NCBI RefSeq assembly: GCF_011752525.1
Contig: NZ_VWXI01000014.1
Location: forward strand, 1-64,000
Source of the DNA: Pantoea sp. Cy-639
GTDB lineage: Bacteria; Pseudomonadota; Gammaproteobacteria; Pseudomonadales; Pseudomonadaceae
Length of the DNA stretch: 64,000 nucleotides
Direction of reading: 5' to 3'
In this document: in pieces, positions 26,251 to 34,856 of the stretch
How the letters are laid out: each line of letters opens with the position of its first letter
How positions within the stretch are numbered: position 1 is the stretch's first letter
Translations under genes and position numbers: made by a program
The notes under the pieces: generated by a model
Told to the model about the DNA's origin: nothing
The model's database searches: none
What the model saw: the letters and a program-made list of their open reading frames with translations, nothing else

Positions 26251-29031
26251 ATGCCGGATCTGCGTCCGAACCCGAGCCAGGGCCTGTCGTATCGTGCCGA
26301 GCAGCCGATCTTCGAGGCTTTCGTCCGGCAGGCTGCGCGTACACCCGAGGCCATCGCGGTCGTCGCTGATTCGCTGACCTGCAGTTATCAGCAACTCGAG
26401 CAGGTCAGCCGATCGCTTGCCAGGCACCTGCTGGAGCTGGGCGCGCGTGCCGGGGACCGGGTGGTGATCGTCAGCGACCGTAGCGTCGGGCTGATCCACG
26501 CAGTGCTCGGCGCCTCCCGCGCGGGTCTGGTGTTCAGCGTGGCCGACGTTGCCTACCCGCCGGCCCGCATCGAGCAGATCGTCGAGGTGCTGGCGCCAGC
26601 CTGCATCCTGGTGTGCGGCGCGGCGCAGGTCACGCTCGAAAGCCGGAAGATTCCTGTCCTGCGGGTTGCGGACGCGCCAGCCGAGGCTCTGGGACAGTTC
26701 GCCGGCGAGCCGTTGCCGTTGCCCGTGGTCGATCCGCAACAACCTGCGTATATCACTTTCACCTCCGGCAGCACGGGAGAACCCAAGGGCGTCGTGACCC
26801 ACCATGCGCCATTGGTGCATTTCGTCGAATGGCATGTCAGGCGCCACGGGTTTACCTGCGCTGAGCGTTTCTCCCTGGTGTCGGGCCTGGGCCACGATCC
26901 GGTGTATCGCGATCTCTTCACGCCGCTGTCGATCGGCGCACGGGTTGTCTGCCCCAGCCGGGCGACCCTGACCGATCCGGCTGCCCTCGCCAGCTGGATT
27001 GGGCGCCAAGGCGTGACGGTCATGCACCTCACGCCGCCGCTGGGCAAGTTGATCGAAACCGGCGCCAGCATGAGCGGGCAAGTGCTCGAGCGTCTGCGCT
27101 ATCTGTTCTGGGGGGGAGATGCACTGAGCCTGGCCTTGTACCGGCAAATGCAGGTGATTGCGCCCAATGCCCGGGGCGTGAACTTCTATGGCACCACCGA
27201 AACCCCCCAGGCCATGGCTTTCCAACTGCTCGAGGAGGTGCACGGGCGACAACGGTTCGCGCTGGGCAAGGGGATCGATGACGCGCAACTGCTGGTGGTG
27301 AACAGCGCCGGGCGTCTGGTGGCCGAGGGCGAGGAGGGGGAGATCCTGATCCGCAGTCCGTACCTGTCGTTGGGGTACTGGCGCGACCCGGCATTGAGCG
27401 CGCAGAAGTTCGTGGCCAACCCGTTCAGCGCAGAAGTGGCCGACCGCTGCTATCGCACCGGCGACCTGGGCACCTACCTGGCCGATGGCAGTGTCGACTT
27501 TCTCGGGCGCGCCGACGGCCAGGTCAAGGTCCGTGGCCACCGTGTGGAACTGGGCGAGATCGAGCAGGCCATCGTCCGTCAGCCCGGGATCAAGCAGTGC
27601 GTGGTATTGGCCAACCGCGACAGTACGAATGTGAAGCTGGTCGCTTACTGCGTCGCCGCTCAACCGCCGTCGACCGCCATGCTGCGCCAGGCGCTCGGCG
27701 AACAGTTGCCGGACTACATGGTGCCGGCGGTGTATGTATTCCTGCCGGCCATCCCGCTGACGCCCAACGGCAAGATCGACAAGCGCGCGCTGCCGGCACC
27801 GGCCTTCAATGCCGTTGCCGGGCAGGACCTGTCGCCACTCGGTGTGCGGCTGGGCGAGGCCTGGGCGCGGATACTCCAGGTGCCGGCGATCGATCCTGAC
27901 TTGAGTTTCGTCGAGCACGGGGGGGACTCGATGTCCTTCGTCCAGGCGTCGATGGTGTTGCAGCAACTGATCGGCCACCTGCCACAGCGCTGGGAGCTGG
28001 TCCCGGTGCGCGAGCTGGTCGAGCAGGGCACCGTGGCGCAGCGGCCGCGGCCGGCCCTGGAGATGCCGGTGCTGCTGCGCATGCTGGCGATCATCCTGAT
28101 CGTGGTCGGGCATTTCGGGCTGTTCTCCCGCTGGGTGGTCACCGGAGAGACCAGCACGTTGTTCCTGATCTCCGGCATCAGCCTGGCCAGGTTCCAGCTC
28201 AAGGCCATCGAGGCGCGCGGCGATGCGCGCATGCTGCTGCGTTCGGTGGCTGGTATCGCGCTGCCGACCGTGCTCTACACCCTGCTGATCCAGGTGCTGT
28301 TCGACCACTTCCACTGGCAGTCGCTGCTGCTGGTTTCCAACTGGTTCCCTACCGAGCAGGTGGGCTATTTCAACTACTGGTACATCGAAGTGCTGGTGCA
28401 GATGATCCTGATCATCGGCCTGGTGCTGTCGGTGCCGCCGTTGTGCCGGCGCCTGCTGGGCAATCCGTTTCGCAACCTGGCCTTGGCTGCCGGTGCGTTG
28501 TTGCTGGCGGACATCGTCATCACCCTGTGGATATACGACGCCAGACCGTTGTTCAACCGGGTGCCACAGCACTTCCTGGCCATCATGGTGCTGGGCATGG
28601 CGGTGCACTTCGCCGATTCGCCGAGACGCAAGTGGCTGGTCAGCGGGCTGGCGGTGCTGGTGATCGCCGAGATCGACATCATGGGCCTGCTGGAGATGGA
28701 CTGGCAGGCACTGGCGAGCAGGCGGCATGTCGACCTCGCCCTGCCGGCGGTACTGGCGCTGATCTGGATCCGCGCGGTGCCGGTGCCGGCGTTGCTGGCC
28801 AAGGTGGGGGCGGTGATCGCCTCGTCGACCCTGTTCATCTACCTGACGCATTTCCAGTTCCAGTCCGTGGCCCGGCGCGTCTCGGGCCAGCCGCTGGTGG
28901 CGGTGGCACTTGCCATCACCGGCGGCGTGCTGGTGGGTTACTGCTGGAACAGGGCGTTGCGCCTGGTGCTGGCGCGCTGGGGACGGGGCAGGAAAAAACG
29001 CGAAGCGGATGCGGTGGAGCCAGTGGCCTGA
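26251..29031 (+). CDS. NRPS-like adenylation/carrier/membrane acyltransferase protein
   Basis: A 926-residue one-module protein. Residues 20 to about 520 form an amino-acid-type adenylation domain (A3 YITFTSGSTGEPKG at 167-180, A5 NFYGTTETP, A7 YRTGDLG, A8 GQVKVRGHRVELGEIE, A10 NGKIDKRALP). The A4 region reads GLGHDPVYRDLF, keeping the Asp that holds an alpha-amino group. A carrier domain follows (HGGDSMSF, phosphopantetheine Ser560), then from about residue 611 a membrane domain of roughly ten helices like acyltransferase-3 proteins, starting MLAIILIVVGHFGLF. It would activate an amino acid and pass it to a membrane-side or exported acceptor. No condensation or release domain. Product unknown. 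Confidence 0.88.
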   Translation: MPDLRPNPSQGLSYRAEQPIFEAFVRQAARTPEAIAVVADSLTCSYQQLEQVSRSLARHLLELGARAGDRVVIVSDRSVGLIHAVLGASRAGLVFSVADVAYPPARIEQIVEVLAPACILVCGAAQVTLESRKIPVLRVADAPAEALGQFAGEPLPLPVVDPQQPAYITFTSGSTGEPKGVVTHHAPLVHFVEWHVRRHGFTCAERFSLVSGLGHDPVYRDLFTPLSIGARVVCPSRATLTDPAALASWIGRQGVTVMHLTPPLGKLIETGASMSGQVLERLRYLFWGGDALSLALYRQMQVIAPNARGVNFYGTTETPQAMAFQLLEEVHGRQRFALGKGIDDAQLLVVNSAGRLVAEGEEGEILIRSPYLSLGYWRDPALSAQKFVANPFSAEVADRCYRTGDLGTYLADGSVDFLGRADGQVKVRGHRVELGEIEQAIVRQPGIKQCVVLANRDSTNVKLVAYCVAAQPPSTAMLRQALGEQLPDYMVPAVYVFLPAIPLTPNGKIDKRALPAPAFNAVAGQDLSPLGVRLGEAWARILQVPAIDPDLSFVEHGGDSMSFVQASMVLQQLIGHLPQRWELVPVRELVEQGTVAQRPRPALEMPVLLRMLAIILIVVGHFGLFSRWVVTGETSTLFLISGISLARFQLKAIEARGDARMLLRSVAGIALPTVLYTLLIQVLFDHFHWQSLLLVSNWFPTEQVGYFNYWYIEVLVQMILIIGLVLSVPPLCRRLLGNPFRNLALAAGALLLADIVITLWIYDARPLFNRVPQHFLAIMVLGMAVHFADSPRRKWLVSGLAVLVIAEIDIMGLLEMDWQALASRRHVDLALPAVLALIWIRAVPVPALLAKVGAVIASSTLFIYLTHFQFQSVARRVSGQPLVAVALAITGGVLVGYCWNRALRLVLARWGRGRKKREADAVEPVA

Positions 29032-29037
29032 GGATGG

Positions 29038-29952
29038 TCAGGCCGGTGCAGGCGTCAGGCGAAGCTGATCCAGTACCTCGCCCGTGAAGAAGTCCACCAC
29101 CTCGGCCCCATGAGTCAGCAGACGGTCGCCGAACCAGTCCGCGGCCAGGCGCGAAGGCGGGCCCTTGTGCCGGACTACCGTGTTTTCCAGATGGCCGTTG
29201 GCGGTGGCGATGATCAGGTCCTCGCCCCAGTTGCTGCGTGGTGTCGAAGACACTGGGAGGCACAGGTGGCTGGCCGATTCGTTGTAGAAGAGCTGTCCGG
29301 CACCGAGGTGCCCGTACTCGCTCAGGTCCACGGACCATACGGTCGCACCGTCGCGGTCGCAGCACAGCAGACGGCTGTTGCAGCCAACGGCGAACAGGTG
29401 CTGGCCATCGCGGGCGAAGCGCAGGTTCTGGATCTTGTCACCCATCGCCAGGCTGACCGAGGTGACTTCGCCGCTGGCACAGTCCACTTTCAGCAAGCGG
29501 TTGCGCGTGCGTTCGTCCGGTGCCCAGAGATGGCCTTGCAGCGGGTCGATGTCGCCGAAGCGGGCATCGAGGTCGCGCGCGATCGGTGCGCCATGGGCGC
29601 CGCTGTCGAGGTCGATGACCACGGGGCGTTTCTTGCCATTGACGGCACTGACCAGGACATGGCGCCCGCTGGGGGCGAAGCGCGACCAGAACGACAGGTA
29701 CTGGGTCGTTTCGTGCAGCAAGGTGGCGCCGCAGGTGAAGCCCAGGCGTGAACGCCGGGCGCCGCGCACGGTGATCGGCTCGAGCGAGCGCAGTGCCAGG
29801 CGACCCTCGGCGGACACATGGCAGACCGTATCGTCCGCACGAGCGCCGCTGGGGGCCTGCAGGACACCGCTGCGTGGCTGGTACTGGAGCAGGCAGGGGG
29901 CGTTGTCGCGCTGGTCGAAGAACACCAGGGCGCGGGGTACGTCAATGTACAT
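29038..29952 (-). CDS. Propeller-like protein, unknown
   Basis: A 304-residue soluble protein without signal peptide. Repeating strand-rich blades (RFAPSGRHVLVSAVNGKKR, LRFARDGQHLFAVGCNSR, VVDFFTGEVLDQL) suggest a beta-propeller of WD40-like type. AGGAG is five bases before the ATG at 29952. It converges tail to tail with the adenylation/acyltransferase gene, six bases apart, so its role in that system is open. I do not recognise a specific family. Confidence 0.7.
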   Translation of the reverse strand: MYIDVPRALVFFDQRDNAPCLLQYQPRSGVLQAPSGARADDTVCHVSAEGRLALRSLEPITVRGARRSRLGFTCGATLLHETTQYLSFWSRFAPSGRHVLVSAVNGKKRPVVIDLDSGAHGAPIARDLDARFGDIDPLQGHLWAPDERTRNRLLKVDCASGEVTSVSLAMGDKIQNLRFARDGQHLFAVGCNSRLLCCDRDGATVWSVDLSEYGHLGAGQLFYNESASHLCLPVSSTPRSNWGEDLIIATANGHLENTVVRHKGPPSRLAADWFGDRLLTHGAEVVDFFTGEVLDQLRLTPAPA

Positions 29953-30053
29953 GGAGACTCCTGGGCAACCGGACACCCCGGCGAAGGGCGGCAGGATAAA
30001 GCCCCGGGCGCGATAGGGGAAGTGCTAGGGTCTGCGCACCCCGCGGGTGGTCT

Positions 30054-31562
30054 TCAGGCGCGGCTGCCCGCCTTGCGCAGCGGCACTTCGCGCAGCAGCC
30101 AGCTCAGGGCGAAGGCCACGCTGGTGACCACGCAGGCGGTCAGGAACACCCCGTGCATGGCGCCGGCGAAGGCCTCCAGGTAGGCCTGTTTCAGCGGCGC
30201 GGCGAGGGCGTGCACCTCGCTGGGCGACAAGGTGGTCGGCGGGTTGCTGTCGGCCGGGTACGTCGCGGCCAGGCGTTGCAGCAGATCATGGGAGAACAGC
30301 GCGCCGAACACCGACACGCCGATGGCGCCCCCGATCGAACGGAACAGCGTCGCCCCCGAGGTGGCCACGCCCATGTGGCGCGGTTCGACACTGTTCTGCA
30401 CGGCCAGGATCAGGACCTGCATCACCATGCCCAGGCCGGCGCCGAGCAGGCCCATGTACAGGTTCATCAACGCCAGCGGGGTGTCCAGCTCGAGGCGGCT
30501 GAGCAGGGCCAGGGCAATGGCCTGGAGCAGGGTGCCGAGGATCGGGAACACCCGGTAGCGCCCCCAGCGGCTGATCAGCCGGCCGGTGATGGCCGAGACC
30601 ACCAACAGTCCACCCATCAATGGCAGCATTTGCATTCCGGCACTGGTCGGCGTGGCATTCTTCACCACCTGCAGGTACATCGGCAGGAACGTCACCGCGC
30701 CGAACAGCGAGACTCCGACGATGAAGCCGATCAGCCCGGCCAGCACGAAGGTGCGGTGGCCGAACAGGTGCAGTGGCATGATCGGCTCGGCGGCCCGGCG
30801 TTGCTCATGGATGAAGCCGACCAGGCCGATCAGGGCGAACAGCGACAGGCAGAGGATGTCCAGCGAATCCCAGGGCAGCAGGTTGCCGCCCAGGCTGGTG
30901 ATCAGCACCACGCAGGCCAGGGTCAGGGTGAGAAAGCCCGCGCCGAGGTAGTCGATCACGTGCTTCACCGAGGCCACGTGGGGACGGAACACGCTGCCGA
31001 TCACCAGCAGCGCGAGCAGGCCCAGAGGCAGGTTGATGTAGAAGATCCAGCGCCACGACAGGTGTTCGACCAGAAAACCGCCGATCAACGGTCCGACCAC
31101 CGTGGCCAGGCCGAATACGCCGCCGAACAAGCCCTGGTAGCGGCCACGCTCGGCCGGTGGGATGACGTCGCCGATGGCGGCCATCGCCACCACCATCAGG
31201 CCGCCACCGCCCAGGCCCTGGAGGGCGCGCAGCAGCACCAGCTCGGTCATGTTCTGGGCCATGCCGCACAACACCGACCCGAGCAGGAACAGGACGATGG
31301 CGATCTGCAGCACGCGCTTGCGGCCATAGAGGTCGCCGAACTTGCCGTACAGCGGCACCACCACGGTGGAGGCCAGCAGGTAGGCGGTGACCACCCAGGA
31401 CAGCCAGCGCAGGCCGCCAAGGTCGCTGACGATGGTCGGCAACGCGGTGGAGACGATGGTCTGGTCCAGCGCGGCGAGGAACATCACCAGCAGCAAGGCG
31501 CCGAGCAACAGCGGGATGGGCGGATGCGCATCGCGTTCGGCGGGAAGAGTCGGTGTTTGCAT
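30054..31562 (-). CDS. MFS multidrug exporter, DHA2 (EmrB/QacA) type
   Basis: A 502-residue inner-membrane antiporter with about 14 hydrophobic segments. Motif D1 (LDQTIVSTALPTI), motif A (GKFGDLYGRKRVL) and motif C-like GLATVVGPLIGGFL mark the DHA2 family, which exports drugs with proton influx. The start MQTPTLPAERD was chosen because the first membrane segment follows at the usual distance; the open frame upstream (to 31739) is not protein-like. No regulator or fusion-protein gene adjoins it. Substrates unknown. Confidence 0.93.
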   Translation of the reverse strand: MQTPTLPAERDAHPPIPLLLGALLLVMFLAALDQTIVSTALPTIVSDLGGLRWLSWVVTAYLLASTVVVPLYGKFGDLYGRKRVLQIAIVLFLLGSVLCGMAQNMTELVLLRALQGLGGGGLMVVAMAAIGDVIPPAERGRYQGLFGGVFGLATVVGPLIGGFLVEHLSWRWIFYINLPLGLLALLVIGSVFRPHVASVKHVIDYLGAGFLTLTLACVVLITSLGGNLLPWDSLDILCLSLFALIGLVGFIHEQRRAAEPIMPLHLFGHRTFVLAGLIGFIVGVSLFGAVTFLPMYLQVVKNATPTSAGMQMLPLMGGLLVVSAITGRLISRWGRYRVFPILGTLLQAIALALLSRLELDTPLALMNLYMGLLGAGLGMVMQVLILAVQNSVEPRHMGVATSGATLFRSIGGAIGVSVFGALFSHDLLQRLAATYPADSNPPTTLSPSEVHALAAPLKQAYLEAFAGAMHGVFLTACVVTSVAFALSWLLREVPLRKAGSRA

Positions 31563-31997
31563 GGGGCAGGCCTGGGCGGTAAGGGTAGCGGGGTCGGTGT
31601 CGTGGCGGGTCGATGACGGAGGTGATGGACATGCCAGGGGCACCATCAGGTTTTGTACGAAAAGTATGGTCGTCCATTGTCGTGGGAGTGGCGGTGCACC
31701 GATGCGACTTGCCCCGCGATCTGCCGCACGGGGCAGCAAAGCCGGCGTTCACGGCGTCTTTGCCGCTATGTGATATCGGCTGCAGGAGCGCTTCGCACTT
31801 CATCGCGGGGCAAGCCCGCGCCCACGAAATTCCACGTACAGAGCCTGGCGACAGGACGTGGACGGAGCTTGATTCCTGCAAATGTTAAATGCAATTTAAG
31901 TTTAATGAGAGGCGACGAGAGGTCATGGCCAAGGACGGCTGGCTGATGCCGGAAGGCTATGCTTTGGGGCGTGCCAGGCGCCCGAAGGCGCTCTGCG
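31563..31997. other. Intergenic stretch with REP-like palindrome
   Basis: The 180 bases nearest the exporter should hold its promoter; I see no confident -35/-10 pair. Thirteen-base inverted arms CTTGCCCCGCGAT (31708-31720) and ATCGCGGGGCAAG (31802-31814) mark a REP-like element of the same family as that after nfuA. An AT-rich patch lies at 31880-31912. A 37-codon open frame at 31924 has no support. Confidence 0.6.
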
Positions 31998-32477
31998 TCA
32001 GCGAGCGAGCCCGGCGATCACTTCGGCGGCGGTGGTGAGCTGGCCGAAATGGTGACGCCACAGGTCGATGCCCAACTGCCCGGAGCGGTCCAGCGACGAG
32101 CCCAGGGTCAGGTCGGTGACCAGGGTCGGGTTGAGTCCGGCGTCGAACAGGGCGAAGCCGGCGGCCAGCACGCAGGTTTCGGTCTGCAGACCGCACACCA
32201 GCACCCGCTCTACCCCCAGGCCCTTGAGGTAGTCGAGGGTTTCGGTGGTTTGCCCGTAGCCGTGCTTGACGAACACCTTGTCGGCCTCCACCAGCGCCAT
32301 GTCGTCGCGGGCCGGATGCCAGCCAAGCTGGCGCTGGAACGGGGTGATCGACTCGTCGTGCAGCTCCACCGAGGCGACAGTGGGGATGTACGCCGACAGG
32401 GCACGGATGCCGTCCACCAGTTTTTCCGAGGGGCTGAATGTGGATTGCACGTCGACGATGAGCAGGACTTGCCGCAT
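31998..32477 (-). CDS. Isochorismatase-family cysteine hydrolase
   Basis: A 159-residue alpha/beta hydrolase with the family triad: Asp9 (LIVDVQSTF), a Lys in KVFVKHGYG, and nucleophile Cys102 (LQTETCVLAAGFALFDAG). Members hydrolyse amides such as nicotinamide or N-carbamoyl compounds, or are of unknown specificity. It is shorter than nicotinamidase and lacks the EntB carrier domain. Monocistronic; divergent from the P-loop gene at 32588. Substrate unknown. Confidence 0.88.
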   Translation of the reverse strand: MRQVLLIVDVQSTFSPSEKLVDGIRALSAYIPTVASVELHDESITPFQRQLGWHPARDDMALVEADKVFVKHGYGQTTETLDYLKGLGVERVLVCGLQTETCVLAAGFALFDAGLNPTLVTDLTLGSSLDRSGQLGIDLWRHHFGQLTTAAEVIAGLAR

Positions 32478-32587
32478 GACAGGGTTCCGGGCCGGATGGG
32501 AAGGGCGCGAGTATAACGCCGCTGGCGCTGTACAGGGACGCGGGGTGGCTATACGCTCGCTGGCTTTTTTGCGGCAAGGGATTGCAT

Positions 32588-33130
32588 ATGCAGCGCATCG
32601 TCATATTGGGTAATGCAGGTAGCGGCAAGTCGACCCTGGCCCGGGCCATTGGCGAGCGTCTTGGGCTGGCGGTAGTGCACCTGGACCGCCTGTTCTGGGA
32701 GCCCGGCTGGGAGGAACCGGACGCCGAGGTATTTCGCGAGCGCGTACGGTACGCGTTGGCGGGCGATGCCTGGGTGTCGGAGGGCAACTACTCGCGGCGC
32801 ACCTTCGACCTGCGTCTGCCGCGAGCCGACCTGGTGGTGTGGCTGGACACGCCGCGGGCGGTGTGCATGAAACGGGTGATCCTGCGCTCCCTGGGCAAGC
32901 GGCCACGGCCCGACCTGCCCGATGGTTGCAGCGAGCGGCTGAACCGGGAGTTTCTGGAGTTCCTGAAGTTTGTCTGGACCTTCGACCATGCCTACCGGCG
33001 TGGGATCGAGGCGATGCGCCTGGCGCTGGGGCCACAGGTGCCGGTGGTGCACCTGAAGGGACGGCGCCAGGTCACGGCGTTTCTGGATCAGCTGGCGGGG
33101 GCGGCGGTGGCGCCGGGGGGAGCCTGTTGA
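32588..33130 (+). CDS. P-loop kinase-like protein (FlaR/adenylate-kinase type)
   Basis: A 180-residue soluble protein with Walker A GNAGSGKST (residues 8-16), HLDRLFWEPGWEEP and VSEGNYSRRTFDLRLPRADLVVWLD. This is the pattern of small P-loop proteins often annotated as DNA topology modulation protein FlaR or as adenylate-kinase-like; true substrate unknown. Start taken at ATG 32588, since the preceding in-frame ATG is two codons up without a better ribosome site. Its 3' end abuts the large tandem repeat. Confidence 0.82.
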   Translation: MQRIVILGNAGSGKSTLARAIGERLGLAVVHLDRLFWEPGWEEPDAEVFRERVRYALAGDAWVSEGNYSRRTFDLRLPRADLVVWLDTPRAVCMKRVILRSLGKRPRPDLPDGCSERLNREFLEFLKFVWTFDHAYRRGIEAMRLALGPQVPVVHLKGRRQVTAFLDQLAGAAVAPGGAC

Positions 33131-33153
33131 TGCCGGAGGCCGCCTTGCGGCCT

Positions 33154-33452
33154 ATCGCTGGCTGCGCCAGCTCCCACAGCTCCCACAGCTCCCACAGATT
33201 CCACAGCTCCCACAGCTCCCACAGCTCCCACAGCTCCCACAGCTCCCACAGCTCCCACAGCTCCCACAGCTCCCACAGCTCCCACAGATTCCACAGCTCC
33301 CACAGCTCCCACAGATCCCACAGCTCCCACAGCTCCCACAGATCCCACAGATCCACAGATCCACAGATTCCACAGGTCCACAGATCCGTCAGTTTCTACA
33401 GCCCTGTGGCAGCCAGGCCTGTGTACCTGTGGGAGCTGGCGCAGCCAGCGAT
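33154..33452. repeat. Expanded REP-like inverted repeat (perfect 26-base arms)
   Basis: Perfect inverted arms at 33154-33179 (starts ATCGCTGGCTGCGCC) and 33427-33452. Normally arms of this family enclose a short loop (26 bases at 297-372); here the loop is 247 bases and filled by a 9-base tandem repeat. A second small hairpin (GGGCTGC GCA GCAGCCC, 33453-33469) follows. The region spans the 369-base gap between the P-loop gene and the amidohydrolase gene, whose stop ends are convergent; no gene is present. Confidence 0.9.
33171..33401. repeat. 9-base tandem repeat array, about 26 units
   Basis: Unit CTCCCACAG repeated head to tail: twenty 9-base units from 33171 to 33350, mostly identical, with ATTCCACAG at units 4 and 14 and ATCCCACAG at units 17 and 20; then six degenerate units of 8 or 9 bases to 33401. 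The unit equals the inner tip of the palindrome arm, so the array looks like amplification of the arm end. All reading frames through it are open and give repeats such as LWELWE, which are artefacts. Confidence 0.95.
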
Positions 33453-33499
33453 GGGCTGCGCAGCAGCCCCTGCAAAAGCCGCGCGCTCGCGCCAGGCGC

Positions 33500-34786
33500 C
33501 TAGGCCGCCAAGCGCCCGCTGGCGATCGCTGCCGACGCCGCCAGCATCGCCCGCAGCAGCACGGCGCAACCCGCGGCCAGATCCTGGGGCGCGGCGTTCT
33601 CGATCTCGTTGTGGCTGATCCCACCCTCGCAGGGCACGAAGATCATCCCTGCCGGGCCTAGCTCGGCGAGGAAGATCGCGTCATGCCCGGCGCCGCTGAC
33701 GATGTCCATGTGCCCCAGGCCCAGGGCCTGCGCCGACTCGCGCACCGCCTCGACACAGCCCCGGTCGAAGTACAGCGCGGGGAAGTCGGCAGTGGGCACC
33801 AGCTCGTAGCTCAGGCCGTGTTTCGCCACGGTGGCTTCGATCACCGCGCGTACCTCGGCGATCATCGCGTCCAGTCGGTCGCCTTCGAGGTGACGCAAGT
33901 CCAGAGTCATGCGCACTTCGCCGGGAATCACGTTGCGCGAGCCAGGGTAGGCCTGCAGGCAGCCGACCGTGCCGCAGGCATGGGGCTGGTGGGCGAGGGC
34001 CGTGCGGTTGACCGCCTCGACCACGGCGGCGGCACCGACCAGGGCATCCTTGCGCAGGTGCATCGGCGTCGGTCCGGCATGGGCCTCGACGCCGCGCAGG
34101 GTCAGGTCGAACCATTTCTGGCCGAGGGCGCCGAGCACCACGCCGATGGTCTTGCCCTGGTCTTCGAGTATCGGGCCCTGTTCGATGTGCGCCTCGAAAT
34201 ACGCGCCTACCGCATGGCCGAGCACGGCGCGGGGGCCGGCATAGCCGATGGCGTCGAGCGCTTCGCCGACGCTGATGCCGTCGGCGTCGCGCTTGGCCAG
34301 GGTCTGCTCCAGGGTGAACTTGCCGGCGAATACCCCCGAACCCATCATGCACGGGGCGAAACGCGAGCCTTCTTCGTTGGTCCAGACCACCACTTCCAGC
34401 GGTGCCTCGGTCTCCACGCCGAGGTCGTTGAGGGTGCGGATCACCTCGAGCCCGGCCATCACGCCGAAGCAGCCGTCGAACTTGCCGCCGGTCGGCTGGG
34501 TATCGATATGGCTGCCGGTCATCACCGGCGGCAGCTTGGGATTGCGCCCGGGACGGCGGGCGAAGAGGTTGCCGACAGCGTCGATGCTGACGTCGCAGCC
34601 GGCGTCCTCGCACCACTGCACGAACAAGTCGCGGGCCTGGCGGTCGAGGTCGGTCAGCGCCAGGCGGCAGACTCCACCCTTGGGCGTGGCGCCGAGGCGG
34701 GCGAGGTCCATCAGCGACTGCCACAGGCGGGCGCTGTCGATGTGCTGGTCGGTCGATTGCAGGACGTTCTGGGTGGGCGTGGTCAT
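33500..34786 (-). CDS. N-carbamoyl-beta-alanine amidohydrolase (Zn-dependent, M20 type)
   Basis: A 428-residue binuclear-metal hydrolase of the HyuC/AllC/beta-ureidopropionase group. Metal-site motifs are GSHIDTQPTGGKFDG, TNEEGSRFAP, EAHIEQGPILE and a C-terminal GHDAIFLAELGP/ISHNE. Here it should perform the last step of reductive pyrimidine breakdown, N-carbamoyl-beta-alanine (or the aminoisobutyrate analogue) to amino acid, CO2 and ammonia. GAGGAGA precedes the ATG. It follows the NCS1 transporter gene by 70 bases in one transcript. Specificity for L-carbamoyl amino acids cannot be excluded by sequence alone. Confidence 0.9.
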   Translation of the reverse strand: MTTPTQNVLQSTDQHIDSARLWQSLMDLARLGATPKGGVCRLALTDLDRQARDLFVQWCEDAGCDVSIDAVGNLFARRPGRNPKLPPVMTGSHIDTQPTGGKFDGCFGVMAGLEVIRTLNDLGVETEAPLEVVVWTNEEGSRFAPCMMGSGVFAGKFTLEQTLAKRDADGISVGEALDAIGYAGPRAVLGHAVGAYFEAHIEQGPILEDQGKTIGVVLGALGQKWFDLTLRGVEAHAGPTPMHLRKDALVGAAAVVEAVNRTALAHQPHACGTVGCLQAYPGSRNVIPGEVRMTLDLRHLEGDRLDAMIAEVRAVIEATVAKHGLSYELVPTADFPALYFDRGCVEAVRESAQALGLGHMDIVSGAGHDAIFLAELGPAGMIFVPCEGGISHNEIENAAPQDLAAGCAVLLRAMLAASAAIASGRLAA

Positions 34787-34856
34787 GGTTGTCTCCTCAG
34801 GCAGTCGTTTTTATCAGGCTGTCGTTCCCAGCGCGGGACACGCCCGCGCCCACAGT

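Noticed and set aside
26170..28851. 893-codon antisense open frame opposite the NRPS-like gene
   Set aside because: Composition (His, Gln, Arg-rich) is typical of antisense reading; the plus-strand protein has clear family motifs.
31924..32037. 37-codon plus-strand frame starting MAKDGWLMPEGY
   Set aside because: Its 3' half is antisense to the isochorismatase-like gene and becomes Arg-rich; only a weak ribosome site supports it.
33171..33401. CRISPR-like array
   Set aside because: Units are 9 bases, contiguous and without spacers; no cas genes are present.
33072..33624. Long open frames through the 9-base repeat encoding LWELWE-type or SHSS-type repeats
   Set aside because: The unit length is a multiple of three without stops, so every frame stays open by chance; there is no ribosome site and no normal composition outside the repeat.
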